Shown here: positions 1 to 6,834 of the stretch, in pieces | Position numbering within the stretch: the stretch's first letter is position 1 | Layout: every line of letters starts with the position of its first letter | Source of the DNA: JBBDIO01 sp040880365 | Lineage (GTDB): Bacteria; Chloroflexota; Anaerolineae; Caldilineales; Caldilineaceae | Assembly (NCBI GenBank): GCA_040880365.1 | Contig: JBBDIO010000206.1 | Coordinates: 1 to 16,492 of the forward strand | Length of the DNA stretch: 16,492 nucleotides | Reading direction: 5' to 3' | Position numbers and translations under genes: made by a program | Notes under the pieces: generated by a model | Database searches by the model: none | Seen by the model: the letters and a program-made list of their open reading frames with translations, nothing else | What the model was told of the DNA's origin: nothing

Positions 1-497
1 GGGTTGTTGTCTTCGCTGGTGAAACCCAAAAACCGCACAAGCCCCTCGGCCCGCAACTGTTCCATCTGGGCCAACAGGCCGGCGGGTGCGAGGATCGCCG
101 CGGCCTGTGCAGGCGTATAGGATGTGCCGTGAATCTGGAGCAGATCCAGCCGCTCGCGGCTCAGCCGGTGCAGACTGGTTTCCACGCTGCGCCGCACATC
201 GGTTCGCACATCGGTTGTGGCGTGATTGACCTTGCTCGCCACAAAAATGTCTGCACCCGCGTCGGCCAGCACTTCGCCAAAAATAGATTCGCTCGCGCCG
301 TCGCCATAGCCCGGCGCGGTGTCGAAATAGGTGATCCCCAGCGCCAGCGCAGTCTCCAGCGCGGCCTGCACCGTGCGCCTTTGCGCGGTGTCCGCGGGAT
401 CATAATCCTGGAGGTAGTTGGTCAGCCCCGCGGGCGCGCCGCCAAAGCCCAGGCGCGAAACCACACAGCCCGTGCGGCCCAAAGTCGTCATTTCCAT
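1..497 (-). CDS. Aldo/keto reductase, N-terminal part (runs off left edge)
   Basis: The protein is a NAD(P)H-dependent oxidoreductase of the aldo/keto reductase superfamily, expected to be cytosolic and to reduce an aldehyde or ketone. The first 165 residues are visible. They show the opening LGRTG strand, the FDTAPGYGDG active-site loop with Asp59 and Tyr64, the ASK strand with Lys89, and LLQIHG with His123, so the whole catalytic tetrad is present. Families of this type are usually about 280-330 residues, so roughly half is missing beyond position 1. I chose the ATG at 497 because GAGGAT lies about 10 nt upstream; a second in-frame ATG at 491 is less well placed. A TDVR-TDVR peptide repeat is encoded by a perfect 12-bp tandem duplication at 193-216. 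Substrate is unknown; the Y-loop and spacing resemble the fucose/galactose dehydrogenase-like AKR group, but that is only a guess. Confidence 0.93.
   Translation of the reverse strand, partial: MEMTTLGRTGCVVSRLGFGGAPAGLTNYLQDYDPADTAQRRTVQAALETALALGITYFDTAPGYGDGASESIFGEVLADAGADIFVASKVNHATTDVRTDVRRSVETSLHRLSRERLDLLQIHGTSYTPAQAAAILAPAGLLAQMEQLRAEGLVRFLGFTSEDNN
193..216. repeat. Perfect 12-bp tandem duplication inside the aldo/keto reductase gene
   Basis: CGCACATCGGTT occurs twice head to tail (193-204 and 205-216). On the coding strand it encodes TDVR twice, keeping frame. Read directly from the sequence. It matches the size class of several other duplications in this window. Confidence 0.9.
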
Positions 498-549
498 AGC
501 AAGTTCATCCTCAACAACTCATCTGTGAGCATACGTCGCGTGTTGGATA

Positions 550-578
550 GTAATATCGCGTGGCGAATACGTCTGCAA
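550..578 (-). promoter_or_regulatory. Predicted sigma70-type promoter for the aldo/keto reductase
   Basis: Read on the minus strand, TTGCAG (578 to 573) and TATTAC (555 to 550) are separated by exactly 17 nt. Each hexamer matches 4 of 6 consensus bases. A start of transcription near 543 would give a leader of about 46 nt before the ATG at 497, which fits. Prediction by pattern only. Confidence 0.45.
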
Positions 579-862
579 AAGTCAGCGCAATTCGCCCGCG
601 CGTATCAAAATCTTCGTTTTCAAAATTCAAGCATTCCAAATTGCTCACTCTTGGGTCGGCTCGTGCCCGAATGAGAGGGCGGCGCGGTTGTCGTCTATGA
701 CCATTTACGGCCTATTATAGCGGAGAGCCAAGCGACCGGCATGTTGGCACGTATGGCACAGGATGACACAGGCCGCGTTGGGTTGGGACGTGGCGCAGTT
801 CGATCCCCACATAGGGCAGCGCGTGTATCCAGATATGTACCCCCTGGTGGGGTGGTGAGCTA

Positions 863-891
863 TTGAAGCTGTCTTTGTCGGGGAGTAGCAT
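863..891 (+). promoter_or_regulatory. Predicted promoter for the DUF305 gene
   Basis: TTGAAG (863-868) and TAGCAT (886-891) are 17 nt apart, about 70 nt before the ATG at 961. An 8-bp inverted repeat (869-876 with 893-900) brackets the -10 box, so the promoter may carry an operator. Prediction by pattern only. Confidence 0.4.
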
Positions 892-900
892 AAAAGACAG
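869..900. repeat. Inverted repeat bracketing the -10 box upstream of DUF305
   Basis: CTGTCTTT (869-876) and AAAGACAG (893-900) are perfectly complementary with a 16-nt interval that contains the putative -10 hexamer. It could be a repressor operator or a stem at the start of the transcript. The arms are seen directly; the role is inference. Confidence 0.45.
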
Positions 901-960
901 ATCACGCGCGCAATACAGCCTGGCGCACTTTGTTTCTACAAGGATTCTGGAGGTACCCCA

Positions 961-1404
961 ATGGATTCCGCCTATAAAAAACTGGCAATCATGTTGCCTA
1001 TCAACGCGGTACTCATGTTTTTGCTGACCTATTCCATGATCGATACGTTCGATCACTTCTATCCCAATCTCAACCGGGCCTATATGGCGCTGATCATGGT
1101 CGCGCCTATGGGGCTGGTCATGCTGTTTTTCATGCGCGGCATGTATCCCCATCCCCGCATCAACGCCGGGTTGATTGTGGGCTATGTGCTGGTGTTCATC
1201 ATTGCCTTCTGGCTGGCGCGCACGCAAACGTTTGTGGGCGATGAAGTCTTTCTGCGTTCCATGATCCCCCACCATTCCAGCGCGATTGTCATGTGCGAAC
1301 ATGCCACCCTCTCCGACCCCGAAATTGTGACCCTGTGCGAAGAGATTGTGCAGGCCCAGGAAGAAGAGATCGCCCAGATGAAGGCCATCCTGGAACGGTA
1401 TTAG
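961..1404 (+). CDS. DUF305-type small membrane protein
   Basis: A 147-residue integral membrane protein. Three hydrophobic segments lie at roughly residues 8-27, 40-59 and 68-87, followed by a short DUF305-like helical region holding the signature MIPHHSSAIVMCE (101-113). Met101, His104, His105, Cys112, Cys126 and Met140 are candidate metal ligands. DUF305 proteins are often found in copper and heavy-metal settings and are thought to bind metal, but their biochemical role is not settled; binding here is inference. The start at 961 is set by a good CTGGAGG ribosome binding site just upstream. The gene appears to have its own promoter (863-891). Its neighbours are not metal transporters, so the context does not add support for a copper role. 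The four-part layout, three membrane helices then the HH motif, is typical of the short membrane-anchored members of the family. Confidence 0.88.
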   Translation: MDSAYKKLAIMLPINAVLMFLLTYSMIDTFDHFYPNLNRAYMALIMVAPMGLVMLFFMRGMYPHPRINAGLIVGYVLVFIIAFWLARTQTFVGDEVFLRSMIPHHSSAIVMCEHATLSDPEIVTLCEEIVQAQEEEIAQMKAILERY

Positions 1405-1484
1405 GCGCAGAGAGTAGACGCCGACTCGCCGCGGGCGCGGATGGGTATATGCGCGGTGGGCATAGGCGCGGTCTGGCAGGGCGG

Positions 1485-1514
1485 CTGGCATGAATTGCCG
1501 GAAAACCGTACAAT
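1485..1514 (+). promoter_or_regulatory. Predicted promoter for the alcohol dehydrogenase
   Basis: CTGGCA (1485-1490) and TACAAT (1509-1514) are 18 nt apart, 114 nt ahead of the chosen start at 1629. The -10 box matches 5 of 6 consensus bases. Prediction by pattern only. Confidence 0.4.
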
Positions 1515-1590
1515 AGGGGCAACAGGGGCCGCGCGCAGCCATGCGTGCGCTCATCCATCTGCCCACCCGGCGGAACACTGACCGCCACCG

Positions 1591-1616
1591 GACCAGAACA
1601 CACGACCAGAACACAC
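1591..1616. repeat. Perfect 13-bp tandem duplication directly before the Shine-Dalgarno
   Basis: GACCAGAACACAC is present twice head to tail (1591-1603 and 1604-1616) and is followed immediately by AAGGAG at 1617-1622. It lies in the 5' leader of the dehydrogenase message. Read directly from the sequence. Confidence 0.9.
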
Positions 1617-1628
1617 AAGGAGATGAAC

Positions 1629-2720
1629 ATGGGAATTACTGCCCGCGGGGTAATTGCACGCGTGCCGGGCCAGCCGGCCGAGGTAGAAGAATTTACAATT
1701 GACGATCCCGGTCCCAATGAAATTCTGGTGCGTATTCTGGCATCGGGCATCTGCCACACCGACCTGGGTGTGAAGATGGGGGTCTATGGCAGCGACGGCT
1801 TTCCCTTTTTGCTGGGGCACGAAGGCGCGGCAGTGGTAGAACAGATCGGCCCCGGTGTGACCAATGTGGGCGTGGGCGACCATGTGATTCTGGCCTGGCG
1901 CGCGCCGTGTGGCGAGTGTCGTTTCTGCCAGACAGGACGCCCCAATTTCTGTGCCGCCAGCCTCAATGCCGAAAAGCGCATGAAAACGCTGGACGGCAAG
2001 GTGCTCAACCCGGTGTTGGGCATCGGCACATTTTGCACGCATACCGTCGTCCATGCGCGCCAGGCAATTCCCTATAACCCGGATTTGCCCGCGGCGCAGA
2101 TGTCGCTGATTGGGTGTGGGGTGATGACCGGCGTGGGGGCCGCGCTCTATGCCGCGGATGTGACGCCCGGCAGCAGCGCGGCGATCTTTGGCTGTGGCGG
2201 GGTGGGCGATAGCGTGATCCAGGGCGCACGGCTGGCAGGCGCCACGACCATCATCGCCGTGGATATCGACCCGCGCAAGCTGGAATGGGCCAAACAGTTT
2301 GGCGCGACACACACCGTCAACGCCGCCGAGACCGATCCGGTGGAGGCCATCAAGGCTATCACCGATGGCAACGGTGCCAATTTCACATTTGAAGCGGTGG
2401 GCAAAGCTCAAACCCTGGAACAGGCGCTTTTCGCGCGCGATCTGGCGGGCACCTGTGTCTTCATCGGCGTACCCGGGCCGGGGCCTACGCTGGAACTGCC
2501 GCTGCAACGCTTCTTCGATGTGGGCGGGCATCTGTGCGTCTCGTGGTATGGCGATTGCCTGCCCACGCGCGATTTCCCCTTGCTGGCGAATTGGTATCAG
2601 CAAGGCGCGCTCAAGCTGGATGAAGTCGTGTCCGAGAGGATCAAGCTGGAAGATACCGAAGCCGCCTTCGCCGCGATGGAACGGGGCGAGACGCTGCGCT
2701 CTGTGATTATGTTCGAATAG
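1629..2720 (+). CDS. Zinc alcohol dehydrogenase, S-(hydroxymethyl)mycothiol dehydrogenase-like
   Basis: A 363-residue cytosolic medium-chain dehydrogenase that should oxidise an alcohol or a thiol-formaldehyde adduct with NAD+. Catalytic zinc ligands Cys42, His64 (in GHE) and Cys163 are present, and structural zinc ligands Cys94, Cys97, Cys100 and Cys108. The Rossmann motif GCGGVG is at 188-193 with Asp212 after the second strand, which favours NAD over NADP. The phrases WRAPCGECRFC, IGCGVMTG, SWYGDCLP and VSERI recall the actinobacterial mycothiol-dependent formaldehyde dehydrogenase (MscR/AdhE2). I do not know that this organism makes mycothiol, so the thiol partner is open. I chose the ATG at 1629 because AAGGAG (1617-1622) is 6 nt upstream; the ATG at 1623 abuts the Shine-Dalgarno, and starts farther upstream add 26 or more unrelated residues. 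Formaldehyde oxidation would suit the demethylating flavoenzymes at 14408-16492. Confidence 0.92.
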   Translation: MGITARGVIARVPGQPAEVEEFTIDDPGPNEILVRILASGICHTDLGVKMGVYGSDGFPFLLGHEGAAVVEQIGPGVTNVGVGDHVILAWRAPCGECRFCQTGRPNFCAASLNAEKRMKTLDGKVLNPVLGIGTFCTHTVVHARQAIPYNPDLPAAQMSLIGCGVMTGVGAALYAADVTPGSSAAIFGCGGVGDSVIQGARLAGATTIIAVDIDPRKLEWAKQFGATHTVNAAETDPVEAIKAITDGNGANFTFEAVGKAQTLEQALFARDLAGTCVFIGVPGPGPTLELPLQRFFDVGGHLCVSWYGDCLPTRDFPLLANWYQQGALKLDEVVSERIKLEDTEAAFAAMERGETLRSVIMFE

Positions 2721-2734
2721 ACTTCTACACGCGC

Positions 2735-2768
2735 GCGGGCAATGTGTCACCCACGGCACATTGCCCGC
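2735..2768 (+). terminator. Hairpin after the alcohol dehydrogenase, probable transcription terminator
   Basis: GCGGGCAATGTG (2735-2746) pairs perfectly over 12 bp with CACATTGCCCGC (2757-2768) around a 10-nt loop, 14 nt after the stop codon. No clean run of T follows directly (only CTTAACTCCT and then pyrimidine-rich DNA), so it may be a weak intrinsic terminator, a bidirectional block or an mRNA 3' stabiliser. Confidence 0.6.
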
Positions 2769-2784
2769 TGCTTAACTCCTCTCT

Positions 2785-2844
2785 ACCCTTTTGCCACCCC
2801 CTTTTGCCATCCCTTTTTGCCACTCCTCTTTGCCACCCCTCTGC
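2785..2844. repeat. Degenerate 13-bp pyrimidine-rich tandem repeat
   Basis: At least four consecutive units of the form ACCCCCTTTTGCC occur (2785-2795 with 11 nt, then 2796-2808, 2809-2821 and 2822-2834, each 13 nt), followed by a decayed copy to 2844. The plus strand is almost purely C/T with a GCC at each unit end. It follows the terminator hairpin and precedes the PRC-barrel leader. No coding role seen. Confidence 0.75.
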
Positions 2845-2961
2845 AATCTCCTTTTTGTGACTTCGTCTATACCACTTGACCCTATCGTCATGCATAGAGG
2901 CGCGGCGCGCTTTCCGCTATGCTGGTAGTTGTTGTACGTCAAATTGCATTGCGCATATTGC

Positions 2962-2979
2962 TGCACAGATCACTGTGCA
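2962..2979. repeat. Near-palindrome upstream of the PRC-barrel gene
   Basis: TGCACAG (2962-2968) and CTGTGCA (2973-2979) form a perfect 7-bp inverted repeat around ATCA. An 8-bp palindrome CACATGTG follows at 2983-2990. The pair looks like an operator, but no matching regulator is identifiable here. Confidence 0.45.
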
Positions 2980-3019
2980 CATCACATGTGTTGCAAGTCT
3001 GATCCGGCAAGAGGATACC

Positions 3020-3041
3020 AAAGCTGGTCGAAACCAGTTTT
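3020..3041 (+). promoter_or_regulatory. Hairpin with CGAA loop and trailing Ts ahead of the PRC-barrel gene
   Basis: AAAGCTGGT (3020-3028) pairs with ACCAGTTTT (3033-3041) around CGAA, 9 pairs including one G-U. It resembles a small intrinsic terminator or attenuator. It ends about 50 nt before the gene at 3094 and just before a TTGACA box, so it could insulate that promoter from upstream reading. Role inferred. Confidence 0.35.
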
Positions 3042-3046
3042 CGCGG

Positions 3047-3075
3047 TTGACAGCCGGGCGGGCGCTAGCCTACGT
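3047..3075 (+). promoter_or_regulatory. Possible promoter for the PRC-barrel gene (perfect -35, poor -10)
   Basis: TTGACA at 3047-3052 is a perfect -35 hexamer. The best -10 at 17 nt is CTACGT (3070-3075) or TACGTA one base later, both poor. If used, transcription would begin only about 10 nt before the ATG at 3094, which leaves little room for the GAAAGG ribosome binding site, so this call is weak. Confidence 0.22.
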
Positions 3076-3093
3076 ACACAGAAAGGTATAACC

Positions 3094-3945
3094 ATGTTAC
3101 GCAAAGCAACTGAAATGCTGGGCTACAATATTTCGGCCCAGGATGGCGAAATCGGTCATGTGGAGGATTTTTACTTCGACACGAATGAGGTGGGCGAAAC
3201 GGCATGGACCGTGCGCTATATGGTCGTGGATACGGGGTTCTGGATTTTTGGCCGCAAGGTGCTCATCGCGCCCGACGCGCTGGGCACCCCCGACTGGGAT
3301 CACAAGCTGATGCCGGTAGCTATGACCAAGGAGCAGATCAAGGACAGCCCCGAAATGCAGGCCGGTCAGCCCGTGACCCGCGAATATGAGCGCAACCTGC
3401 GCAGCTATTATGGCTGGCCCATCTATTGGGGTGTGCCGCCCACAAACCCTGCGCCGGGCACGATGTCTCCGATGACTGGGTCGCCAACCACGGGCGCGGG
3501 CTATGCCCACGATGCGCCTGTGACAACCAGCGTCGAGACGCGCAGCCAGTTCGGTCCCGGACGCGAAGAGGTGCCGGACGAAGTCGCCATCGCCATGCGC
3601 AAGGCCGAAGGTTCTTCTCGCCAGATTCATAGCGTGGATAAGCTGAACGGCTTTTCGATTCTGGCCCAGGATGGTGAAATCGGTGGCGTGAGCGACGTCT
3701 TTATCGACGACGCAAACTGGGAGATTCGCTATTTGCTGGTGGATACGGGAACCTGGCTGCCGGGGCGTGCGGTGCTGATCGCACCCCAGTGGATCGAGCA
3801 GCTGAATCTGGACGATTCTACTGTGAAGGTTGCCATGACCCAGGAGCAGATCGAAAACAGCCCCGAGTATGATCCTGCCGGCGGGGTGGATCGAGACTAT
3901 GAGGGCGCACTCTACAATTACTATCATTACCGAACTTACTGGTAA
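3094..3945 (+). CDS. Protein with two PRC-barrel repeats
   Basis: A 283-residue soluble protein made of two homologous units, about residues 1-107 and 180-280. Each has the pattern (L/F)xILAQDGEIG or NISAQDGEIG, VxDFYFD/VSDVFID, (V/I)RYxxVDTG, a FGRKVLIAP/PGRAVLIAP strand and an MTxEQIxxSPE helix, and ends in a REYExxLxxYY / RDYExxLYNYY motif. This is the PRC-barrel fold seen in photosynthetic reaction-centre H subunits, RimM and many stress or RNA-associated proteins. A Pro/Thr/Gly-rich linker (about 113-150) joins the units. The specific job is unknown; no membrane segment is visible. The start at 3094 is supported by GAAAGG at 3081-3086; translation from farther upstream would give a Cys-rich stretch unlike the family. 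It converges with the ATPase gene at 4004, with only 58 bp between them and no clear terminator. Confidence 0.85.
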   Translation: MLRKATEMLGYNISAQDGEIGHVEDFYFDTNEVGETAWTVRYMVVDTGFWIFGRKVLIAPDALGTPDWDHKLMPVAMTKEQIKDSPEMQAGQPVTREYERNLRSYYGWPIYWGVPPTNPAPGTMSPMTGSPTTGAGYAHDAPVTTSVETRSQFGPGREEVPDEVAIAMRKAEGSSRQIHSVDKLNGFSILAQDGEIGGVSDVFIDDANWEIRYLLVDTGTWLPGRAVLIAPQWIEQLNLDDSTVKVAMTQEQIENSPEYDPAGGVDRDYEGALYNYYHYRTYW

Positions 3946-4003
3946 GGGGTGCAAGCGTGTGGTAGTTGTAGGGCCAAAAAACGAAATGACGCGCGGGGCG
4001 CGG

Positions 4004-5539
4004 CTACGCAGCAGGGACAAAGCGATAGCCGCGCCCCCGTTCATTTTCGATAACCCCCACCGGCGGTTCCGCGTCGGCCAATTGCAGACGCAGGCGACGG
4101 ATGGCTTCTTGCACACGCCGGGGCGACGCGTCGGGGCGTTTCCACACATGTTCCAGCAAATCCCCCGGCGAGACCACCTCCCGGCTGCGCGCCTGGAAAT
4201 AGCGCAACAGGAGGCTTTCGGTTTTGGTCAATTCGCCAAAGATGGGAGCTTCGGGCTGGCCCGACAATGCGTGTGGGCGCGGCTCGCCTGCGGCGCGGCT
4301 GGGTGCGTCGGCCTCGGCGCGCTTGTCGGGACTGAATTTCCCGTCGGGGTCGGGCCGTTCGTCGGCGGCGCGGGTGACAGATGCTGCATGGCGCGTGATG
4401 GGGCGCGCGGCCAGAAATTCGGCAAACAGGGGCGAAAAGAGACGGTAGCCCGGTGGGTTATCGCCGGGGTCGAAGGTGACAACGGCCTGATTGATAAGCC
4501 AGTTGAGCACGGGAAAGAGTTCGCGCGTCACTTCGGACATGGGCAGCGATCCGGCGTGCAGGCGCGTGAGCAGTGGCTGCACGGGCCTGCTTTCCATGCG
4601 GCGCGGCGGATTGCTGAGCATTCGCCAATAGGTGGCAAAGAGCAGACGCCCATGTTCGGCCAGACGCAGACCGATGAGGGGCAGAACATCACTGTTCAAC
4701 GAGCCGCCGTCGGACAGTGGGCTGCCGCCGGGCGGTAACATGGCTTGTAACTCGGCCAGGATGTCGTCCACACGTTCCAGCAAAAAGGGATGATTGCCCG
4801 TCAACACGGTCAGCTCGTCCAAAATAGTATCCAGGCCCGAATAGGTGGCGGCATAGAGTTGCAGCCAGCGGCGCGCGGCTTCGGGTTCCAGCAGCCCCAC
4901 AAAGAGCTGGGTCATCACATTGAACAGGGGCGACGCGGCCAGTTCCCGATCCAGATCATGCAGCGGCTGTTCGGTTGCCACAACCAGCGCCATTTCCAGC
5001 GTCAGCGGACGCAGTTCGTCAATGGCGTCGGCCGAAAGCAACTGATTGGCAAAGACGCTGTCGAAATTATCGAGCAAGAGAATCAGCCGATAGCTCTGTT
5101 GATTCAATTGCCGGGCCATGGTCCAGATACGGCGTCCGGGTCCGGTTTCTGCATCCAGGTTGCGCCAGTCGAGCTGAATCTGCTCTACCTCGCGGAGATG
5201 GTGTTGCAGACGCCGCGCCAGATAGTCGAGAAAATTGGCCTGGGCTTCGGGCCAATCACAGTTGAGCTTCAAAACCACAATGTGCGCCGCGTCGGCAAAG
5301 GCATACGGGCGCAGATCGCGGTGAATCTCGCCCAGCAAAGGGCCATCATCGCTTGCCAGAAAATCCAGCAAACGGCTTTTGCCGACCAGTTTGGAACCCA
5401 CCAGCGAAAAGCTCCCCGGCTGCGGGGCCAACAGACCTGTCACCATATCGCGCACGATGCGCGCGCGCCCAAAAAAATGGGGCGTGGCGCCTGCGTGTTG
5501 GCCGCCGGGATCTGGCGCGCGCCGGTCATTCCGCTCCAT
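4004..5539 (-). CDS. STAND/AAA-like ATPase fused to an OmpR/PhoB-type winged helix
   Basis: A 511-residue cytosolic protein. An HFFGR motif (21-25) opens a P-loop NTPase with Walker A GSKLVGKS (48-55), Walker B LILLLDNFD (152-160) and a GNHPF motif (248-252), the layout of small STAND-type ATPases. A helical region follows to about 380, then a charged Ala/Pro/Asp/Arg linker (about 381-430), and a C-terminal winged helix (about 431-509) with the LTKTESLLLRYF, VVSPGDLLEHVW, RRVQEAIRRLR and ERGRGYRF segments of the Trans_reg_C domain. I infer an ATP- or signal-gated DNA-binding switch. Walker B carries Asn158 where the sister ATPase has Glu, so hydrolysis may be impaired. A TTG at 5548 would add three residues, but AGGAGG (5555-5550) is spaced better for the ATG at 5539. 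It sits 119 bp after the sister ATPase on the same strand, probably in one transcript. Confidence 0.85.
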   Translation of the reverse strand: MERNDRRAPDPGGQHAGATPHFFGRARIVRDMVTGLLAPQPGSFSLVGSKLVGKSRLLDFLASDDGPLLGEIHRDLRPYAFADAAHIVVLKLNCDWPEAQANFLDYLARRLQHHLREVEQIQLDWRNLDAETGPGRRIWTMARQLNQQSYRLILLLDNFDSVFANQLLSADAIDELRPLTLEMALVVATEQPLHDLDRELAASPLFNVMTQLFVGLLEPEAARRWLQLYAATYSGLDTILDELTVLTGNHPFLLERVDDILAELQAMLPPGGSPLSDGGSLNSDVLPLIGLRLAEHGRLLFATYWRMLSNPPRRMESRPVQPLLTRLHAGSLPMSEVTRELFPVLNWLINQAVVTFDPGDNPPGYRLFSPLFAEFLAARPITRHAASVTRAADERPDPDGKFSPDKRAEADAPSRAAGEPRPHALSGQPEAPIFGELTKTESLLLRYFQARSREVVSPGDLLEHVWKRPDASPRRVQEAIRRLRLQLADAEPPVGVIENERGRGYRFVPAA

Positions 5540-5658
5540 CAGATGCAACCCTCCTCAATGGGGGCAAGGCCCGCGCGGGAGACAGCGATCTGCCACCGAT
5601 CCGGCGCGCACGCATGGGTGATAGCCAAATGCGGAAAAAGGGGCATCGGCATGGAGAC

Positions 5659-6834
5659 TTATTCGGCATTGAGCGCTAACCACTGTTGAAAGAGGCGGCT
5701 GGAAAAGGTCCACGCATCGGGCGCGACCTCTATTAAAATGTCACAGGTAGCCAATTCCTGCAAGGCGCGGCGCAGGGCAGGTTCGGGCAACCCTGGCTGC
5801 GCGGCGGCAATCTGCGCCCACGTCACGCGCGGCTGCGCTTCTGCTGCTTGTCCCTCTGCCAGCGTGGCTACCGTCTGGCAGACCTGATTACCGATGCCCC
5901 GCAGCATATCGAGAAAGTGAGCAAAGACGCTTTCGGTAGGCTGCATAAATTCCATGCGCACGGCCTCAATATCGGCGCGTTCGACACGCCGCCGATCCTG
6001 ATCGGCCATATGCGCGGCCAGTTTGAAACAAAATGCCTGGATCAAAAACGGATTGCCACCCGTGAGCGCGGCCACAGCGGCCACACTTTCGGGGCCGAAC
6101 TCTACAAAATTGCGCATGGGCCATTCGATGAGCCGGCACACGGCTTCTTGGTCTAATGGACGCAGCACCAGTTTTTCGCCCAGTTCCATAATATGCCAGC
6201 TGGGATCATCCAGGTTTTGGCCGGCGCGCCGGGAAACGGTGTTGTAGGTCTGTTGCTGCACCACGGTGATATAGCTGATTTCGGGCGCAGTGGCTTGCAT
6301 GACGCCGCGCCACAGCTCGAAGAAGCTGCGATCAATTTTGCCCTGCAAATAGGCGTCGGTGGTACGGCTGAATTCATCCAGCAGAATCACCAGGCGCGTG
6401 CGTCTGCCCGCGCCCTGGATGTGGCTGTTTACCGCGCGCAGATAGGCGATTAGCTCCACCGCGGGCTGGAGATCGAACAGGGTGCGCAGGGGCGCGAAGA
6501 GTGGCGCGCCACTTTCGCCCAGCAGAGGATCGCCCTGGAGATCGGCAAAGATGGCGGCGGCGATTTCGTAACAGAGATTGCCGCTCGCCAGGTTGCCCAG
6601 CAATTGAAAATCGACAAACGCTGCCACATAGCCCCATTCGGGCAAAAAATGGTGTTTCAGATGGAACAGCAGCGAGGTTTTGCCCACGCGCTTCTGTCCC
6701 AACAGCCAGATATTCCCCGCGCCCGCGCGCAGCCACCCCAAAATCTGTTCCGATTCGCGGGTGCGCCCAAAAAACATGGCTTGTTCGTTGACCGGCAGGC
6801 GGCTATAGGGATTATATGCAGCGCGATTGTTCAT
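5659..6834 (-). CDS. STAND/AAA-like ATPase
   Basis: A 391-residue cytosolic P-loop ATPase. It opens with NPYSRLPV and MFFGR (20-24), carries Walker A GQKRVGKT (46-53), Walker B LVILLDEF (148-155) with Glu154 intact, and a GGNPF motif (259-263). The C-terminal 100 residues look like a winged-helix bundle (VTWAQIAAA...LRRALQEL...ILIEV), as is usual after this ATPase core; I see no separate effector domain. STAND ATPases act as ligand-triggered oligomeric switches; the trigger and output here are unknown. The start is the ATG at 6834, which overlaps the stop of the upstream small gene as ATGA. A TTG at 6873 is in frame but has no ribosome binding site and would run back into the upstream gene. 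It shares motif order with the ATPase at 4004-5539, so the two are probably paralogues. Confidence 0.87.
   Translation of the reverse strand: MNNRAAYNPYSRLPVNEQAMFFGRTRESEQILGWLRAGAGNIWLLGQKRVGKTSLLFHLKHHFLPEWGYVAAFVDFQLLGNLASGNLCYEIAAAIFADLQGDPLLGESGAPLFAPLRTLFDLQPAVELIAYLRAVNSHIQGAGRRTRLVILLDEFSRTTDAYLQGKIDRSFFELWRGVMQATAPEISYITVVQQQTYNTVSRRAGQNLDDPSWHIMELGEKLVLRPLDQEAVCRLIEWPMRNFVEFGPESVAAVAALTGGNPFLIQAFCFKLAAHMADQDRRRVERADIEAVRMEFMQPTESVFAHFLDMLRGIGNQVCQTVATLAEGQAAEAQPRVTWAQIAAAQPGLPEPALRRALQELATCDILIEVAPDAWTFSSRLFQQWLALNAE

Larger units (their letters stand above)
498..960. other. Divergent intergenic region, no gene seen
   Basis: This 463-bp stretch separates the minus-strand reductase from the plus-strand DUF305 gene. 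I see a promoter for each side (entries at 550-578 and 863-891), an 8-bp inverted repeat over the right promoter, and a short imperfect hairpin ACCCC-CTGGT-GGGGT at 839-853. The part 580-710 is relatively AT-rich. Open frames here have no ribosome binding site and no recognisable protein, so I call none of them. Confidence 0.6.

Noticed and set aside
129..674. 181-residue plus-strand open frame over the aldo/keto reductase
   Set aside because: It is antisense to a reductase with an intact catalytic tetrad, has no ribosome binding site and resembles no protein.
715..1614. 299-residue minus-strand open frame over the DUF305 gene
   Set aside because: His/Arg-rich antisense product of GC-rich coding DNA. 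The plus strand has the family motif and a ribosome binding site.
1551..2759. 402-residue minus-strand open frame over the alcohol dehydrogenase
   Set aside because: Antisense shadow. The plus-strand protein has every zinc ligand and the Rossmann motif.
3097..4149. 350-residue minus-strand open frame over the PRC-barrel gene
   Set aside because: Antisense shadow with no ribosome binding site. The plus-strand frame shows two clear homologous repeats.
3869..4738. 289-residue plus-strand frame across the end of the PRC-barrel and winged-helix ATPase genes
   Set aside because: It overlaps two supported genes and has the composition of an antisense frame; the minus-strand winged helix is convincing.
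4790..5689. 299-residue plus-strand frame over the winged-helix ATPase
   Set aside because: Antisense to Walker A/B motifs, with no initiation signal.
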